Origin: Psychrobacillus sp. FSL K6-2836
Lineage (GTDB): Bacteria > Bacillota > Bacilli > Bacillales_A > Planococcaceae
Reading direction: 5' to 3'
DNA: 64,000 nucleotides
NCBI RefSeq assembly: GCF_038003085.1
Contig: NZ_JBBOOM010000001.1
Location: forward strand, 2,604,001-2,668,000
The translations under genes were made by a program, and so were the position numbers. Shown here piece after piece: positions 17,438-26,024 of the stretch (its first letter is position 1; each line of letters starts with the position of its first letter). The notes under the pieces were generated by a model. The model made no database searches. It worked only from the letters and a program-made list of their open reading frames with translations, and was not told the origin of the DNA.

Positions 17438-17777
17438 GCTTGTTGCTGTTGTTATCATTTTTTTAGGAAGTGTCATGAGTGTGATTAGTGCCTTCGGGAT
17501 CATCCGCCTTCCAGATGTCTATACACGATCACACGCAGCTACAAAAAGCTCAACCGTAGCAGTATTGTTGTCCCTATCTGGAGCCTTTATATATTTTTGG
17601 GTAAGTGAAAATTTTATAAGTGTGCGTCTTATACTAGGTATATTATTTGTATTTTTGACTGCCCCTGTCGCAGGGCACTTACTAACGCGAGCAGCGTATC
17701 GGTCGAAAGTGGAGCTTACTGAAAATTCCTCAGATGATGCTTTAAAGGAAGTATTATTTCCAGAGGATAAATCATAA
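17415..17777 (+). CDS. mrpG: Na+/H+ antiporter subunit MrpG
   Basis: The 120-residue, three-helix protein ends the operon. The motif GIIRLPDVYTRSHAATKSSTVAVLL is diagnostic for MrpG. A TTG start at 17415 is chosen because AAGGGGGG lies 6 nt upstream; the longer upstream frame has no ribosome site. A strong terminator follows. Confidence 0.92.
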   Translation: MSISQMIELVAVVIIFLGSVMSVISAFGIIRLPDVYTRSHAATKSSTVAVLLSLSGAFIYFWVSENFISVRLILGILFVFLTAPVAGHLLTRAAYRSKVELTENSSDDALKEVLFPEDKS

Positions 17778-17780
17778 AAG

Positions 17781-17825
17781 AAAAGCTATACGATTGGAGA
17801 GATCTCCGATTGTATAGCTTTTTTA
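17781..17825 (+). terminator. Terminator of the mrp operon
   Basis: A stem of about 17 bp (AAAGCTATACGATTGGAG with its near-complement) with a 4-nt loop is followed by six T. It lies a few bases after the mrpG stop. Confidence 0.92.
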
Positions 17826-17836
17826 CTTAAAGTAGG

Positions 17837-17925
17837 TTCTGTTAAACAATGCCACTGATTTACGTTCTAGGCGGACGTTTTCTAGATAAGCGAGGGCAGA
17901 GTCGGCTTCCACTTTTTTGCACTTA
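17837..17925 (+). repeat. Remnant of the GC-rich repeat core
   Basis: The stretch beginning ACTGATTTACGTTC and containing GGCGGACG, GCGAGGGCAGAGTCGGC and TTCCACTTTTTTGCAC looks like a decayed copy of the core module of the repeat family. The remaining gap up to 18336 is AT-rich, with a direct repeat TATATTGCAT at 18187 and 18229. Confidence 0.5.
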
Positions 17926-18186
17926 AAAGGAACTTATGATTTTCTTAGATTTATATAAAGAGAGATTGGGTTTAATGTTCAAGGGGTTAATGTATAAGTT
18001 CTAGTTATTTAAGAAGGTAATTTTTGTTAAATTTTTGCTAGGAATATAGACTCATTAATAAGATGGAATATGAGATATTATTCAAAGGGCAAGGCGTTTG
18101 AGTATCATAACTATTAGTTGGAAATATGTCAATTTAACTATATATATTTGTGAAAATAAAAGAAATGTTCAATTAATTTCGTCTAA

Positions 18187-18314
18187 TATATTGCATTCTA
18201 CTGATTTCCATAGTATTATCAACTTTGATATATTGCATACGGGCGTGATAGAAAAAGTCATTTGTATAGCATTCATAGCAAACATCTAGAAAACACAAGA
18301 AATGATTATTTCTT
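18187..18314. promoter_or_regulatory. brnQ upstream region with a direct repeat and hairpin
   Basis: TATATTGCAT occurs twice, at 18187-18196 and 18229-18238, 42 bp apart. A small hairpin, AAGAAAT/ATTTCTT (18297-18314), lies just before the brnQ ribosome site. No T-box or clear CodY box was seen. Confidence 0.35.
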
Positions 18315-18336
18315 ATATCACAGGAGGTACAACAAA

Positions 18337-19692
18337 ATGAAGACTAAATTATCATTCTCTAATCATTTAGTGATTGGAGTTATGCTATTTGCATTATTTT
18401 TTGGAGCTGGGAATTTAATCTTTCCAGCGAGTTTAGGACAAAACGCAGGGACACATGTTTGGATAGCGGTCATTGGTTTCTTGCTAACTGGAATTGGGTT
18501 GCCGTTTTTAGGTACTTTAGCAATGGGATTCTCAGGAAGTAAAAATTTACAGGACCTTTCTAGTAGAGTACATCCTGTCTTTGCGGTAATCTTTACCTCA
18601 CTTCTTTACTTAACAATAGGACCATTTTTTGCTTTGCCAAGAACAGGAGCCGTTTCATTTGAGGTTGGTATTCTGCCATTCTTGAATCAAGAACATGCTC
18701 AAATTGGATTATTAGTCTTTACTCTTGTTTTCTTCGGACTCACATTATGGCTATCATTAAATCCATCAAAAATGGTGGATAATGTCGGGAAATATCTTTC
18801 TCCTGGAATTATAATAGGATTATTCTTCTTATTACTATTTGTAATTTTTAAGCCAATGGGAGCCTTTGAAGAACCGCAGGGGAACTATGTAACAAATGCC
18901 TTTATGACTGGATTTACAGAAGGTTATAATACGATGGACGCATTAGCATCCTTAGTATTTGGTATTATCGTAATTCAAGCAATTCGTTCCATGGGTGTGA
19001 CATCGACAAAAGGAATCCTTGTTGCTACAGCGAAATCAGGCGGAATTGCTATTTTATTCTTAGGATTAATTTATGCTGGAATTGCTTATCTAGGGGCTAC
19101 TAGTGTGAACCTATATGGACTATTTGAAAATGGTGGTCCAGTATTAAGTGCTGCATCGGAGCATTATTTCGGGTCATTTGGAGCTATACTTTTATCTGTT
19201 ATCATCTTCTTGGCGTGTCTAACGACAAGTATTGGTCTGACTACTGCATGTAGCGAATACTTCCACACGTTAATGCCAAAGATTAGTTATAAAGCATTTG
19301 TCATTTTCTTTAGTGTATTCACATGTATCATTGCAAACTTTGGATTGTCTAATATTATTACGTATTCCATTCCAGTACTAATGTTATTGTACCCATTAGC
19401 GATTGTATTGATATTCTTAACCTTCTTATCACCATTGTTTAATCACGCAAGACTAGTTTACGTTAGTGTAATGTTCGTAACGTTCTTAATAAGTATTGTA
19501 GACGGTTTAAAAGCTCTTTGTGGATCGTTAGAAATTGAGTATTTTAGCTGGTTACAGCCAATCGTAAGTTTTTACGAGAACGTATTGCCATTTTATAGTG
19601 TAGGTTTAGGATGGTTAATGCCTTTCGTAGTAGTAACGCTCGTGACAGGAATCATTGCGAGATTTGAAAAAACGGACATAAAGTCAGTGTAA
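18337..19692 (+). CDS. brnQ: Branched-chain amino acid:cation symporter BrnQ
   Basis: The 451-residue protein has 12 predicted helices and BrnQ signatures, including MLFALFFGAGNLIFPASLGQ near the N-terminus and GPFFALPRTGAVSFEVG around residue 90. It imports leucine, isoleucine and valine with a cation. The start is at ATG 18337, 8 nt after AGGAGGT; the frame is open 25 codons further upstream without a ribosome site. It is transcribed alone and closed by a strong terminator. Confidence 0.94.
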   Translation: MKTKLSFSNHLVIGVMLFALFFGAGNLIFPASLGQNAGTHVWIAVIGFLLTGIGLPFLGTLAMGFSGSKNLQDLSSRVHPVFAVIFTSLLYLTIGPFFALPRTGAVSFEVGILPFLNQEHAQIGLLVFTLVFFGLTLWLSLNPSKMVDNVGKYLSPGIIIGLFFLLLFVIFKPMGAFEEPQGNYVTNAFMTGFTEGYNTMDALASLVFGIIVIQAIRSMGVTSTKGILVATAKSGGIAILFLGLIYAGIAYLGATSVNLYGLFENGGPVLSAASEHYFGSFGAILLSVIIFLACLTTSIGLTTACSEYFHTLMPKISYKAFVIFFSVFTCIIANFGLSNIITYSIPVLMLLYPLAIVLIFLTFLSPLFNHARLVYVSVMFVTFLISIVDGLKALCGSLEIEYFSWLQPIVSFYENVLPFYSVGLGWLMPFVVVTLVTGIIARFEKTDIKSV

Positions 19693-19694
19693 TT

Positions 19695-19746
19695 AAAAGG
19701 TGACCATGGAGGTTGTGAAAGCAACTCTTACATGGTCACCTTTTTT
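19695..19746 (+). terminator. Terminator of brnQ
   Basis: A perfect 14-bp stem (19695-19708 with its complement at 19731-19744) is followed by T residues. Confidence 0.9.
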
Positions 19747-19962
19747 ATTATTCAAGCCACTGTTTATACTCTGTTGGACATTCTTGCTCTATATGTCAGT
19801 TAAACCAGTTGTTACATTTTCCTTACTAACATTCACTAGTGTTACATTAGATTTCTCGTTATTGGCAATATTCAAGGTTGCTTCTAGTATTTTGCTATTC
19901 ATATCGGATTCATCTATAGCGACAAGATTATTCATTATCCTTTCATTCCAAAACTATATTTT

Positions 19963-21204
19963 TTACTGTAGTGCAGGACCTATATATCGCTCTCTGGCTG
20001 CACCAAGACCAAATATAAAGAGTAGGATCGATGCGCCAACCAATATTAAAAGTGGAATCGTCCAGCTATTAGTTGCATCATGTATAAAACCAAATAGGGT
20101 TGGGCCAACAGCCGCAAGCAGGTATCCAATCGATTGAGCCATACCTGATAATTCCGCAGCCTGTTGCGCATTCCTTGTGCGTAAGCCAAAAAACATCATG
20201 GATAGGCTAAATGCGAAGCCTCCTCCTATGCCTAGAGCGATGATCCACAAAACGATTAATTTAGAACTACCGTATAGTAACCCAAACGTCCCGATTAAAA
20301 GTAAAATCGATGTAATAGTCACTAACGAACGTTGACCGGACATGCGTCCAGCAATGACCGGGACGATGAAAGTAAAAGGAAGAAGAGCTAAAAGCATAAC
20401 GGAAAGCATCAAGCCGGACTGACTCGAATTCAATCCCTGCTGCTTAAGAATTTCTGGCAGCCATGCAACAAGTACATAAAAGATCATGGATTGCAGTCCC
20501 ATAAACAGGGTTACCTGCCACGCTAGTGCCGAACCCCACAAATTCACATGACTGTCAGCCGTTTTATTATGAACGGTATCCCTTTTTACGTTACGATGTT
20601 TCATCTGTGGTAACCAAAATAAAATAGATATAAAGCTTAAAACGCCCCAAATTTCCAATGCACCTTTCCAGCCAAATCCCATTCCAAGGGCAATAGGAAC
20701 GCTTACACCAGACGCTATTGCTCCAAATAAATTCATAGAAATGGAATATACACCCGTCATTAAGCCAATGCGTTCAGGAAATTCACGTTTGATCAGGCCA
20801 GGTAACAATACATTACCGACGGAGATAGCCAAACCAAGAACAGCCGTACCGACATATAAAGCAACAACTCCTGAAAGGGAACGTATAATAATACCAACAG
20901 TCAGAAAGACAATGGAACCAAAAATAATTCGTTCCACCCCAAGTTTTTGTCCCAATTTAGGTACAATAGGTGAAAGAAGCGCAAAAGCTAATAACGGCAG
21001 GGTGGTAACCATTCCTGCCAATGTATTTGAAATATTCATATCATCCTTGATAAGACCAACTATTGGTCCTACTGAGGTTAAAGATGCCCGTAAGTTAGCA
21101 GCAATAAATACAATACCAACAATCATTATCCAAACGGCAGATTTGCCAACAGTTGAGATGGCTCCTTTATTCTCCTTTTTAATTATTTGGTCCATTGAAC
21201 TCAT
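19963..21204 (-). CDS. MFS transporter, CynX/NimT family
   Basis: The 413-residue protein is a 12-helix MFS transporter of the cyanate-transporter-like (CynX) branch. It shows the early NLRASLTSVGPIVG motif that marks this group, and the central GVYSISMNLFGAIASG. The start ATG 21204 lies 8 nt after AGGAGG; upstream in-frame codons lack a ribosome site. Relatives export nitroimidazoles or take up cyanate; the substrate here is unknown. It lies downstream of an XRE-cupin regulator but a terminator (21412-21450) separates them. Confidence 0.85.
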   Translation of the reverse strand: MSSMDQIIKKENKGAISTVGKSAVWIMIVGIVFIAANLRASLTSVGPIVGLIKDDMNISNTLAGMVTTLPLLAFALLSPIVPKLGQKLGVERIIFGSIVFLTVGIIIRSLSGVVALYVGTAVLGLAISVGNVLLPGLIKREFPERIGLMTGVYSISMNLFGAIASGVSVPIALGMGFGWKGALEIWGVLSFISILFWLPQMKHRNVKRDTVHNKTADSHVNLWGSALAWQVTLFMGLQSMIFYVLVAWLPEILKQQGLNSSQSGLMLSVMLLALLPFTFIVPVIAGRMSGQRSLVTITSILLLIGTFGLLYGSSKLIVLWIIALGIGGGFAFSLSMMFFGLRTRNAQQAAELSGMAQSIGYLLAAVGPTLFGFIHDATNSWTIPLLILVGASILLFIFGLGAARERYIGPALQ

Positions 21205-21411
21205 CCTAGTTCCTCCTAGCTTTTTGAAAAACTCATATATTGTAGTTTGTTCATTATGATTTACTGTAAAGATGAATGATATAAGAAAGAACATATTTTC
21301 ATAACTAACCACAATTGGTATATTATAATATATAATTCACTAATTAATAAATACTATAATATATTTATTTGAGTTTGTCTATCCTTAAATAGAGAACTGT
21401 TTTAAATAAAT

Positions 21412-21450
21412 TAAAAAAATGCCCCAATCCATTAGGTGGATTGAAGCATT
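21412..21450 (-). terminator. Terminator of the XRE-cupin gene
   Basis: On the minus strand AATGCTTCAATCCA pairs with TGGATTGGGGCATT and is followed by seven T. Confidence 0.85.
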
Positions 21451-21483
21451 ACTTGTATCAGGATAAGCTAGGAGAAAAGAAAT

Positions 21484-22053
21484 TTAGATTCCGTATTTCA
21501 ATATGATATGGAGAACAACAACATCGTTGGTATGATTGGCATATGAATGTGTGCCATCTGTAGAAAAACTAATCGAATCATATTGATTCAAGATATATGA
21601 ATCATTATTAACATTAATTGTAATTGTTCCGGACATGATAGTTGCAAGTTCAGTTGTATTATGATGATGTTTTTCCGGATGGTAGGAGCTATTTGGCTGT
21701 AAATAAGCACGGTACATTTCCATATCATTATTTGTATTTTGAAAAATTGGCTCAATTGCCCAGTTATTTCCGTCCCCAACAATTCTTAGCCCTTCCCCGG
21801 CCCGAGAGAGATTCACATTATTTTCAGTTGAGAATAAAGCCATAAGTGGAATGGATAAGCTTTTTGAGATTTTCCATAACATCCCTATTGTTGGATTTGT
21901 TTCTCCGCGTTCTATATTTCCTAGCGTAAGCTTACTCACACCCGATAATTCTGATAAATCTTCAAGACTTAAACGCTTTTCTTTACGAAGTTTTTTAAGT
22001 ACTGCTCCTACTTGTAAAACAACTTGTTTTGGATCCTCAGTTTCTAAATTCAT
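21484..22053 (-). CDS. XRE-family regulator with C-terminal cupin
   Basis: The 189-residue protein has an N-terminal XRE helix-turn-helix (residues about 14-70; SLEDLSELSGVSKLTLGNIERGETNPTIGML) and a C-terminal cupin_2 barrel (about 105-180; PEKHHHNTTELATIMSGTITI). The HHH and E residues could bind a metal. This layout is shared by PuuR- and ClgR-like small-molecule sensing regulators. It lies upstream of a CynX-type pump, a likely target. Confidence 0.88.
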   Translation of the reverse strand: MNLETEDPKQVVLQVGAVLKKLRKEKRLSLEDLSELSGVSKLTLGNIERGETNPTIGMLWKISKSLSIPLMALFSTENNVNLSRAGEGLRIVGDGNNWAIEPIFQNTNNDMEMYRAYLQPNSSYHPEKHHHNTTELATIMSGTITINVNNDSYILNQYDSISFSTDGTHSYANHTNDVVVLHIILKYGI

Positions 22054-22322
22054 TTTAAGTCACCCTTTGCAATATCATGGGAAAATATAAAATAAAATAA
22101 TTTTTTTAATATTATAGTGGATAAAATAATAATGAACAAACCAACTTATATATTATCATATACAAAAAGGGTAATTATATCTATAAAGTATGCCCCCTGC
22201 CACGCTTTTCTTACTATTCTACTGTTTGGGTGCTGTTAAGAAATTGATTCTCAACAATAGACCCTAACCCAATGAATCAACTTTGATTTGTCGTATGCCC
22301 TAGATTCTACTTTTCTTCTATT

Positions 22323-22967
22323 TTAAAATTCTTCTATTGTATAAATCCAATTTGCACGCATTACTTCTGCTAGTTCCTTGGTGTTGTTTTCGCGGAATGC
22401 ACGAATTAGATTCTCGTGTTGCTCAACAGAATATTCTCGTAAGACAATTTTTTCATAGTAAAACAATCTACGTACATGTGCTTGAAGCATTTCTACCATG
22501 GAATGTATGTATGGATTATTGGCAGTATCAACAATGAGCTGATGAAACTCTTCATCTACTCTTAGGGCTGTAGTAAATTCTTTTGCTTGTAGAGCTTCGG
22601 AGAATTCTCTATTTTTTTCTTCTAATAGACTTAGTGCTTCTTCATCCATATTAGGACTCGCAAGCTCCGCTGCAAGCGCTTGCAATACTGCCAATGGCGG
22701 CAAGAGATTATTAATATCCTCTTTTTCTACTGGTGTGACCTGTGTTGCTCTCCCTGGTTGCATCGTTACAAAGCCTTGAGACTCCAAAAGTTGTAAGGAT
22801 TCTCGAATGGGCGTTCTACTCACCCCTAAAGCTTGTGCAAGTTCGATATCGTTTAGCTTCTCATCTGGTTGTAAAGTACCGTCTATAATCCATTGTTGTA
22901 GCTGGTTGAAAGCATGTAGCTTAGCAGTTGTACGAACAGGCTTAGTATGATTAACTGGAATAGGCAT
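22323..22967 (-). CDS. GntR-family regulator, FCD (FadR) type
   Basis: The 214-residue protein has a GntR winged helix at residues about 15-75 (DIELAQALGVSRTPIRESLQLLESQGFV) and an FCD effector domain at about 85-208 with the metal-binding pattern D-x-x-FH-x-x-I and two later histidines. FCD regulators sense organic acids. Three TTGTATAA-type half-sites directly upstream suggest autoregulation. The target pathway is not evident. The 268-bp gap between it and the XRE gene shows only AT-rich sequence. Confidence 0.88.
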   Translation of the reverse strand: MPIPVNHTKPVRTTAKLHAFNQLQQWIIDGTLQPDEKLNDIELAQALGVSRTPIRESLQLLESQGFVTMQPGRATQVTPVEKEDINNLLPPLAVLQALAAELASPNMDEEALSLLEEKNREFSEALQAKEFTTALRVDEEFHQLIVDTANNPYIHSMVEMLQAHVRRLFYYEKIVLREYSVEQHENLIRAFRENNTKELAEVMRANWIYTIEEF

Positions 22968-22996
22968 AAAACGATTCCCCCCTTCAATTATCTTAA

Positions 22997-23029
22997 TTGT
23001 ATAACAATATTATACAACATATTATACAA
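22997..23029. promoter_or_regulatory. Operator candidate of the FCD GntR regulator
   Basis: TTGTATAA (22997-23004) and TTATACAA (23010-23017) form a perfect inverted repeat. A further TTATACAA is at 23022-23029. The cluster lies 30 bp before the regulator start. Confidence 0.6.
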
Positions 23030-23054
23030 TATATCGCACAGAATTGGTAAAAAT

Positions 23055-23681
23055 TTATTCTACTAGTAATTGTACGGTAATAGATTTCACATCAATGACG
23101 GATTGCTCCTTCATAATTTCTTGCATAATAACTTCTTTAAAATAGTTTATACTAGTTTCTAATGGGATATGAAGAATTTTTCTTAAAGCTGTTTCATACA
23201 TATTCACAAATTCAATATCCGTATTTCCACGTTGTAATTCAGCAAAGGCTTCATATACTTGATCCAATTTATCAGCTAACTCAAGTAAACGGCCTTCAAT
23301 AGTATCGTCTTTTCCTTCTTTCATTCGGTCAAAAAATACAGGCTGAAATTCTTTTGGGATCTCATCCAATATGAACTTCTCCATCATTTTTTCTTCTACA
23401 TGAGTTAGCATTTGTTTAAGCTCAGGAGATGCGTGCTTAACTGGTGTTTTAATGTCTCCGATAAAAATTTCAGCGAAATCATGGTTGATCGTTTTTTCGT
23501 AAAGTGATTTCCAATTAATAGTCGCACCGTTATTCTCTTCTAGTGTTGCAAAAAACATAGCGTATTGAGAAACTTTCCATGAATGAGCAGCGACATTATG
23601 CTCTTCAAATTTAAAACGTCCGGGACATCGGATAATTCTTTCTAAATCGTTCATGCTCATAAAAAATTTATGTATACCCAT
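23055..23681 (-). CDS. HD-domain hydrolase, YfbR/HDDC2-like
   Basis: The 208-residue protein belongs to the HD superfamily. It has HNVAAHSWKVSQYAMF for the first histidine, INHDFAEIFIGDIKTPVKH for the HD pair and ELADKLDQVYEAFAEL for the last aspartate. This pattern and order match the YfbR group of 5'-deoxynucleotidases. It probably dephosphorylates nucleoside monophosphates. The start is ATG 23681 behind GGGAGTGG, not the TTG two codons earlier. Confidence 0.83.
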   Translation of the reverse strand: MGIHKFFMSMNDLERIIRCPGRFKFEEHNVAAHSWKVSQYAMFFATLEENNGATINWKSLYEKTINHDFAEIFIGDIKTPVKHASPELKQMLTHVEEKMMEKFILDEIPKEFQPVFFDRMKEGKDDTIEGRLLELADKLDQVYEAFAELQRGNTDIEFVNMYETALRKILHIPLETSINYFKEVIMQEIMKEQSVIDVKSITVQLLVE

Positions 23682-23765
23682 TAACAACCACTCCCTTAAT
23701 ATTAATCATACTGCAAAAACAAAAAAATACCATACTAAAACACTCTGAATGGAAGGTGAGATAAA

Positions 23766-24224
23766 ATGATTCCCTCTTTGATAAACCAATTAACTTATAT
23801 CTCCAATACAATAACCCAGTTATTTGATTATATAGACGAAAAGCTACTTTCTAAACGTCCTATTGAAAATAAAATGTCTGTTTGGGAAGTTTGTGTGCAT
23901 CTTGCTCAAATACCCCAGGCAGATTTAAATATTTGCAAAGGATATAACATAGATCAAATGCAGTTATATTATGAAGAAAGTAAACCAGTTAATATACAAA
24001 CTGCTAAAGAACAATTTTTGGAAGGTATCCAGGAGGTTATGAAGCACATAGATCAACTTACGGAGGAAGCATTCTCAAAGGAATTTACCACCTATTGGGG
24101 AAGCAAGTATCGCCTAGAAGAGTGGTTTCTACAAATCATGAATCACTTAGTTCATCATCGTATGCAACTGTATTCGTATTTGCTTGTATTAAAGGTAGAT
24201 GTGCAAGTTGTTTTATTTCGCTGA
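23766..24224 (+). CDS. DinB-family protein
   Basis: The 152-residue protein has the four-helix DinB fold: an N-terminal helix, SVWEVCVHLAQIPQADL with the first metal histidine, and HLVHHRMQLYSYL with the second and third. Such proteins bind a divalent metal and often act as thiol transferases. No specific role can be assigned. The ribosome site is GGAAGGTGAG. Confidence 0.8.
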   Translation: MIPSLINQLTYISNTITQLFDYIDEKLLSKRPIENKMSVWEVCVHLAQIPQADLNICKGYNIDQMQLYYEESKPVNIQTAKEQFLEGIQEVMKHIDQLTEEAFSKEFTTYWGSKYRLEEWFLQIMNHLVHHRMQLYSYLLVLKVDVQVVLFR

Positions 24225-24263
24225 TTTTTGGGTAATCCTTAAGTAACCCAAGGAGGAATTTAA

Positions 24264-24749
24264 ATGACAAAATACGATAAATTAAAAAATACATTAGAAA
24301 AGCGCTTTAAAGAGTTAGAGCACCAGAAGCAAAATGAAGAAGAGTTTGAAACGACTGAGTTATCCAACTATGACAATCATCCTGCGGATAATGCGACTGA
24401 TTTAACCGATCAGCATACTCGATTGGCATTAAATAGACACTTTGATGAGGAAATGGTAGATATTGAAAAAGCATTAGCTGCTATCCAGGAAGGTACATAC
24501 GGGAAATGTGCGGAATGTGGGGAAGAAATCCCACTTGCTCGTTTAGAAGCTGTTCCTACAGCGCTGACTTGTGTAGAGCATGCTCATCAAGAGGTCAATG
24601 AAGAAATTCGTCCTGTAGAAGAATCGCTTTTAAATTCTACTACAGATCAGCCTGTGGAGGATGAAGACGATAGACTTCGCGATTATTCCAACAGCTTTGA
24701 GACACTAGAAGAGGTTGGTTCATCTGATACACCACAAGACAAGCAGTGA
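24264..24749 (+). CDS. yteA: YteA-type DksA/TraR zinc-finger protein
   Basis: The 161-residue protein has a coiled-coil N-terminal half and a DksA/TraR finger at about residues 87-112 (GKCAECGEEIPLARLEAVPTALTCVEH), in which the fourth metal ligand is histidine. The length and the acidic tail match Bacillus YteA, a sporulation-associated family. It may bind RNA polymerase like DksA, but this is inferred. The second full copy of the repeat element follows. Confidence 0.85.
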   Translation: MTKYDKLKNTLEKRFKELEHQKQNEEEFETTELSNYDNHPADNATDLTDQHTRLALNRHFDEEMVDIEKALAAIQEGTYGKCAECGEEIPLARLEAVPTALTCVEHAHQEVNEEIRPVEESLLNSTTDQPVEDEDDRLRDYSNSFETLEEVGSSDTPQDKQ

Positions 24750-24797
24750 AATGGATAGAGGTGTCCTTAAGTTCTTACTAGACTTTAGGGCATTTTT

Positions 24798-25459
24798 TGA
24801 GGTAAGTATATAAAAATATGCGGAGAACACTGAGTTCATGATACTTGAGTGAATGAATAATACTGTGATTTCCGTTACAGATGGACGCGTTCCGCAGGCG
24901 CAGCTTCAATCTCCTCGTCACTGCGTTCCTGCCGGAGTCGCCACCTTGCACTACCATCAATATAATGTGTAGTATGCAGGCAAAAAGATAGAGCATAGGC
25001 TATCGCTTAGATGATAATAGTGGTCAAAGTTAATATAGTGATAAAACCATCTGTTGAATCAAAGGTACTATTCTGTTATGAAGGATGATGAAAGTAGATT
25101 TCCTTTTTTACTAGTGGAACTCAAGAGAGATAGTAAGTAGTTACTAAATAAAGAATCCAAATAGCGAACGAAACTGCATCTTCGTGAGCTTGCTCTATGA
25201 ATAAGAAAGTATCTTTTCTCTAGTTATCCAAAAACGCACTTACCTGTTTCTGAGGGTTGTAAGAGGTCGAAGTATAGACAAACGCCATAAGATTACCGAA
25301 AAAAAGGGATGCTGGTAGGTTATGAGGGTCACAACCTACCAGCATCCCTAAAAATTCACTCGGTAATCATATAGTAAAATGTCTGTCCAAAGCCCTTTGA
25401 ATACGATAGTAACAGGTTTGACCTTAAAGGACTGGTCATCTTTTTTGCCCAGTTTTTTT
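24798..25459 (+). repeat. Non-coding repeat element, copy 2 (full length)
   Basis: This element occupies most of the gene-free gap 24750-25571. It matches copy 1 in order: left end (AAGTATATAAAAATATG...GAACACTG), a shortened GC-rich core at about 24866-24961, the AT-rich middle, the long palindrome at about 25242-25418 and the terminator. The apex stem has arms at 25306-25321 and 25333-25348. Confidence 0.85.
25431..25459 (+). terminator. Terminator at the right end of repeat copy 2
   Basis: ACTGG pairs with CCAGT and is followed by seven T. Confidence 0.65.
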
Positions 25460-25571
25460 GTGTTGGGATTGAAATATTTAGTTCATGTAACGATAAGATA
25501 AAATATTTAGAGAGCCGATTAAGCGATTTTCAGTAGTGATTATAGTACACTAGGGGAAAGGAGTGGATCCT

Positions 25572-25961
25572 ATGCCAGCTATCGTTTTGTTTGATGGAGA
25601 ATGCAATTTTTGTGATGCGAGTGTGCAGTTTATAATTAAGCGAGATCCTAAAGGATATTTCCAGTTTGCGGCGCAGCAAAGTGATATCGGGGTAACGCTC
25701 AGGACTAAGTATGCTGTACCTGACACTTTGGATAGTATATTAGTTATTGATCAACATAAGGTGTATAACTCATCAGATGCTGCACTCCAAATTAGCAAAC
25801 ATTTAAATGGGCTTTGGAGGTACTTACATGTGCTGAAGGTAATTCCTAAACCTATACGCAACGTAGTATATAAATTCATAGCAAAAAATCGTTATGCATG
25901 GTTTGGGAAAAAAGATAGCTGTATGATTCCACCTCCCGAGATTCGAAATCGTTTCCTGTAA
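25572..25961 (+). CDS. yuxK: DCC-family thiol-disulfide protein YuxK
   Basis: The 129-residue protein has the DCC signature at its N-terminus (VLFDGECNFCDASVQFI), a CxxC thioredoxin-like site, and the conserved PxxIRNVVYKFIAKNRY region. It is predicted to be a small redox protein (DUF393). ATG 25572 is used, since AAAGGAG lies 8 nt upstream and the GTG at 25563 is too close. Confidence 0.87.
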   Translation: MPAIVLFDGECNFCDASVQFIIKRDPKGYFQFAAQQSDIGVTLRTKYAVPDTLDSILVIDQHKVYNSSDAALQISKHLNGLWRYLHVLKVIPKPIRNVVYKFIAKNRYAWFGKKDSCMIPPPEIRNRFL

Positions 25962-26024
25962 CAATGTATCATTGTATGCTGTGCATCAGATAATATAGAT
26001 TAAATAGTTATGAGGTGAAATGGT

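Noticed and set aside
18098-18289. 63-aa frame upstream of brnQ
   Set aside because: No ribosome site, AT-rich composition and it overlaps the likely promoter region of brnQ.
18050-18336. Possible T-box leader for brnQ
   Set aside because: No AGGGTGG-type T-box sequence and no terminator/antiterminator pair was found.
19700-20137. 145-aa plus-strand frame after brnQ
   Set aside because: It lies in the brnQ terminator and antisense to the CynX-like MFS gene; no ribosome site.
24778-24996. 72-aa minus-strand frame in repeat copy 2
   Set aside because: The frame is not conserved in the other copies of the element, so it is not a gene of the repeat.
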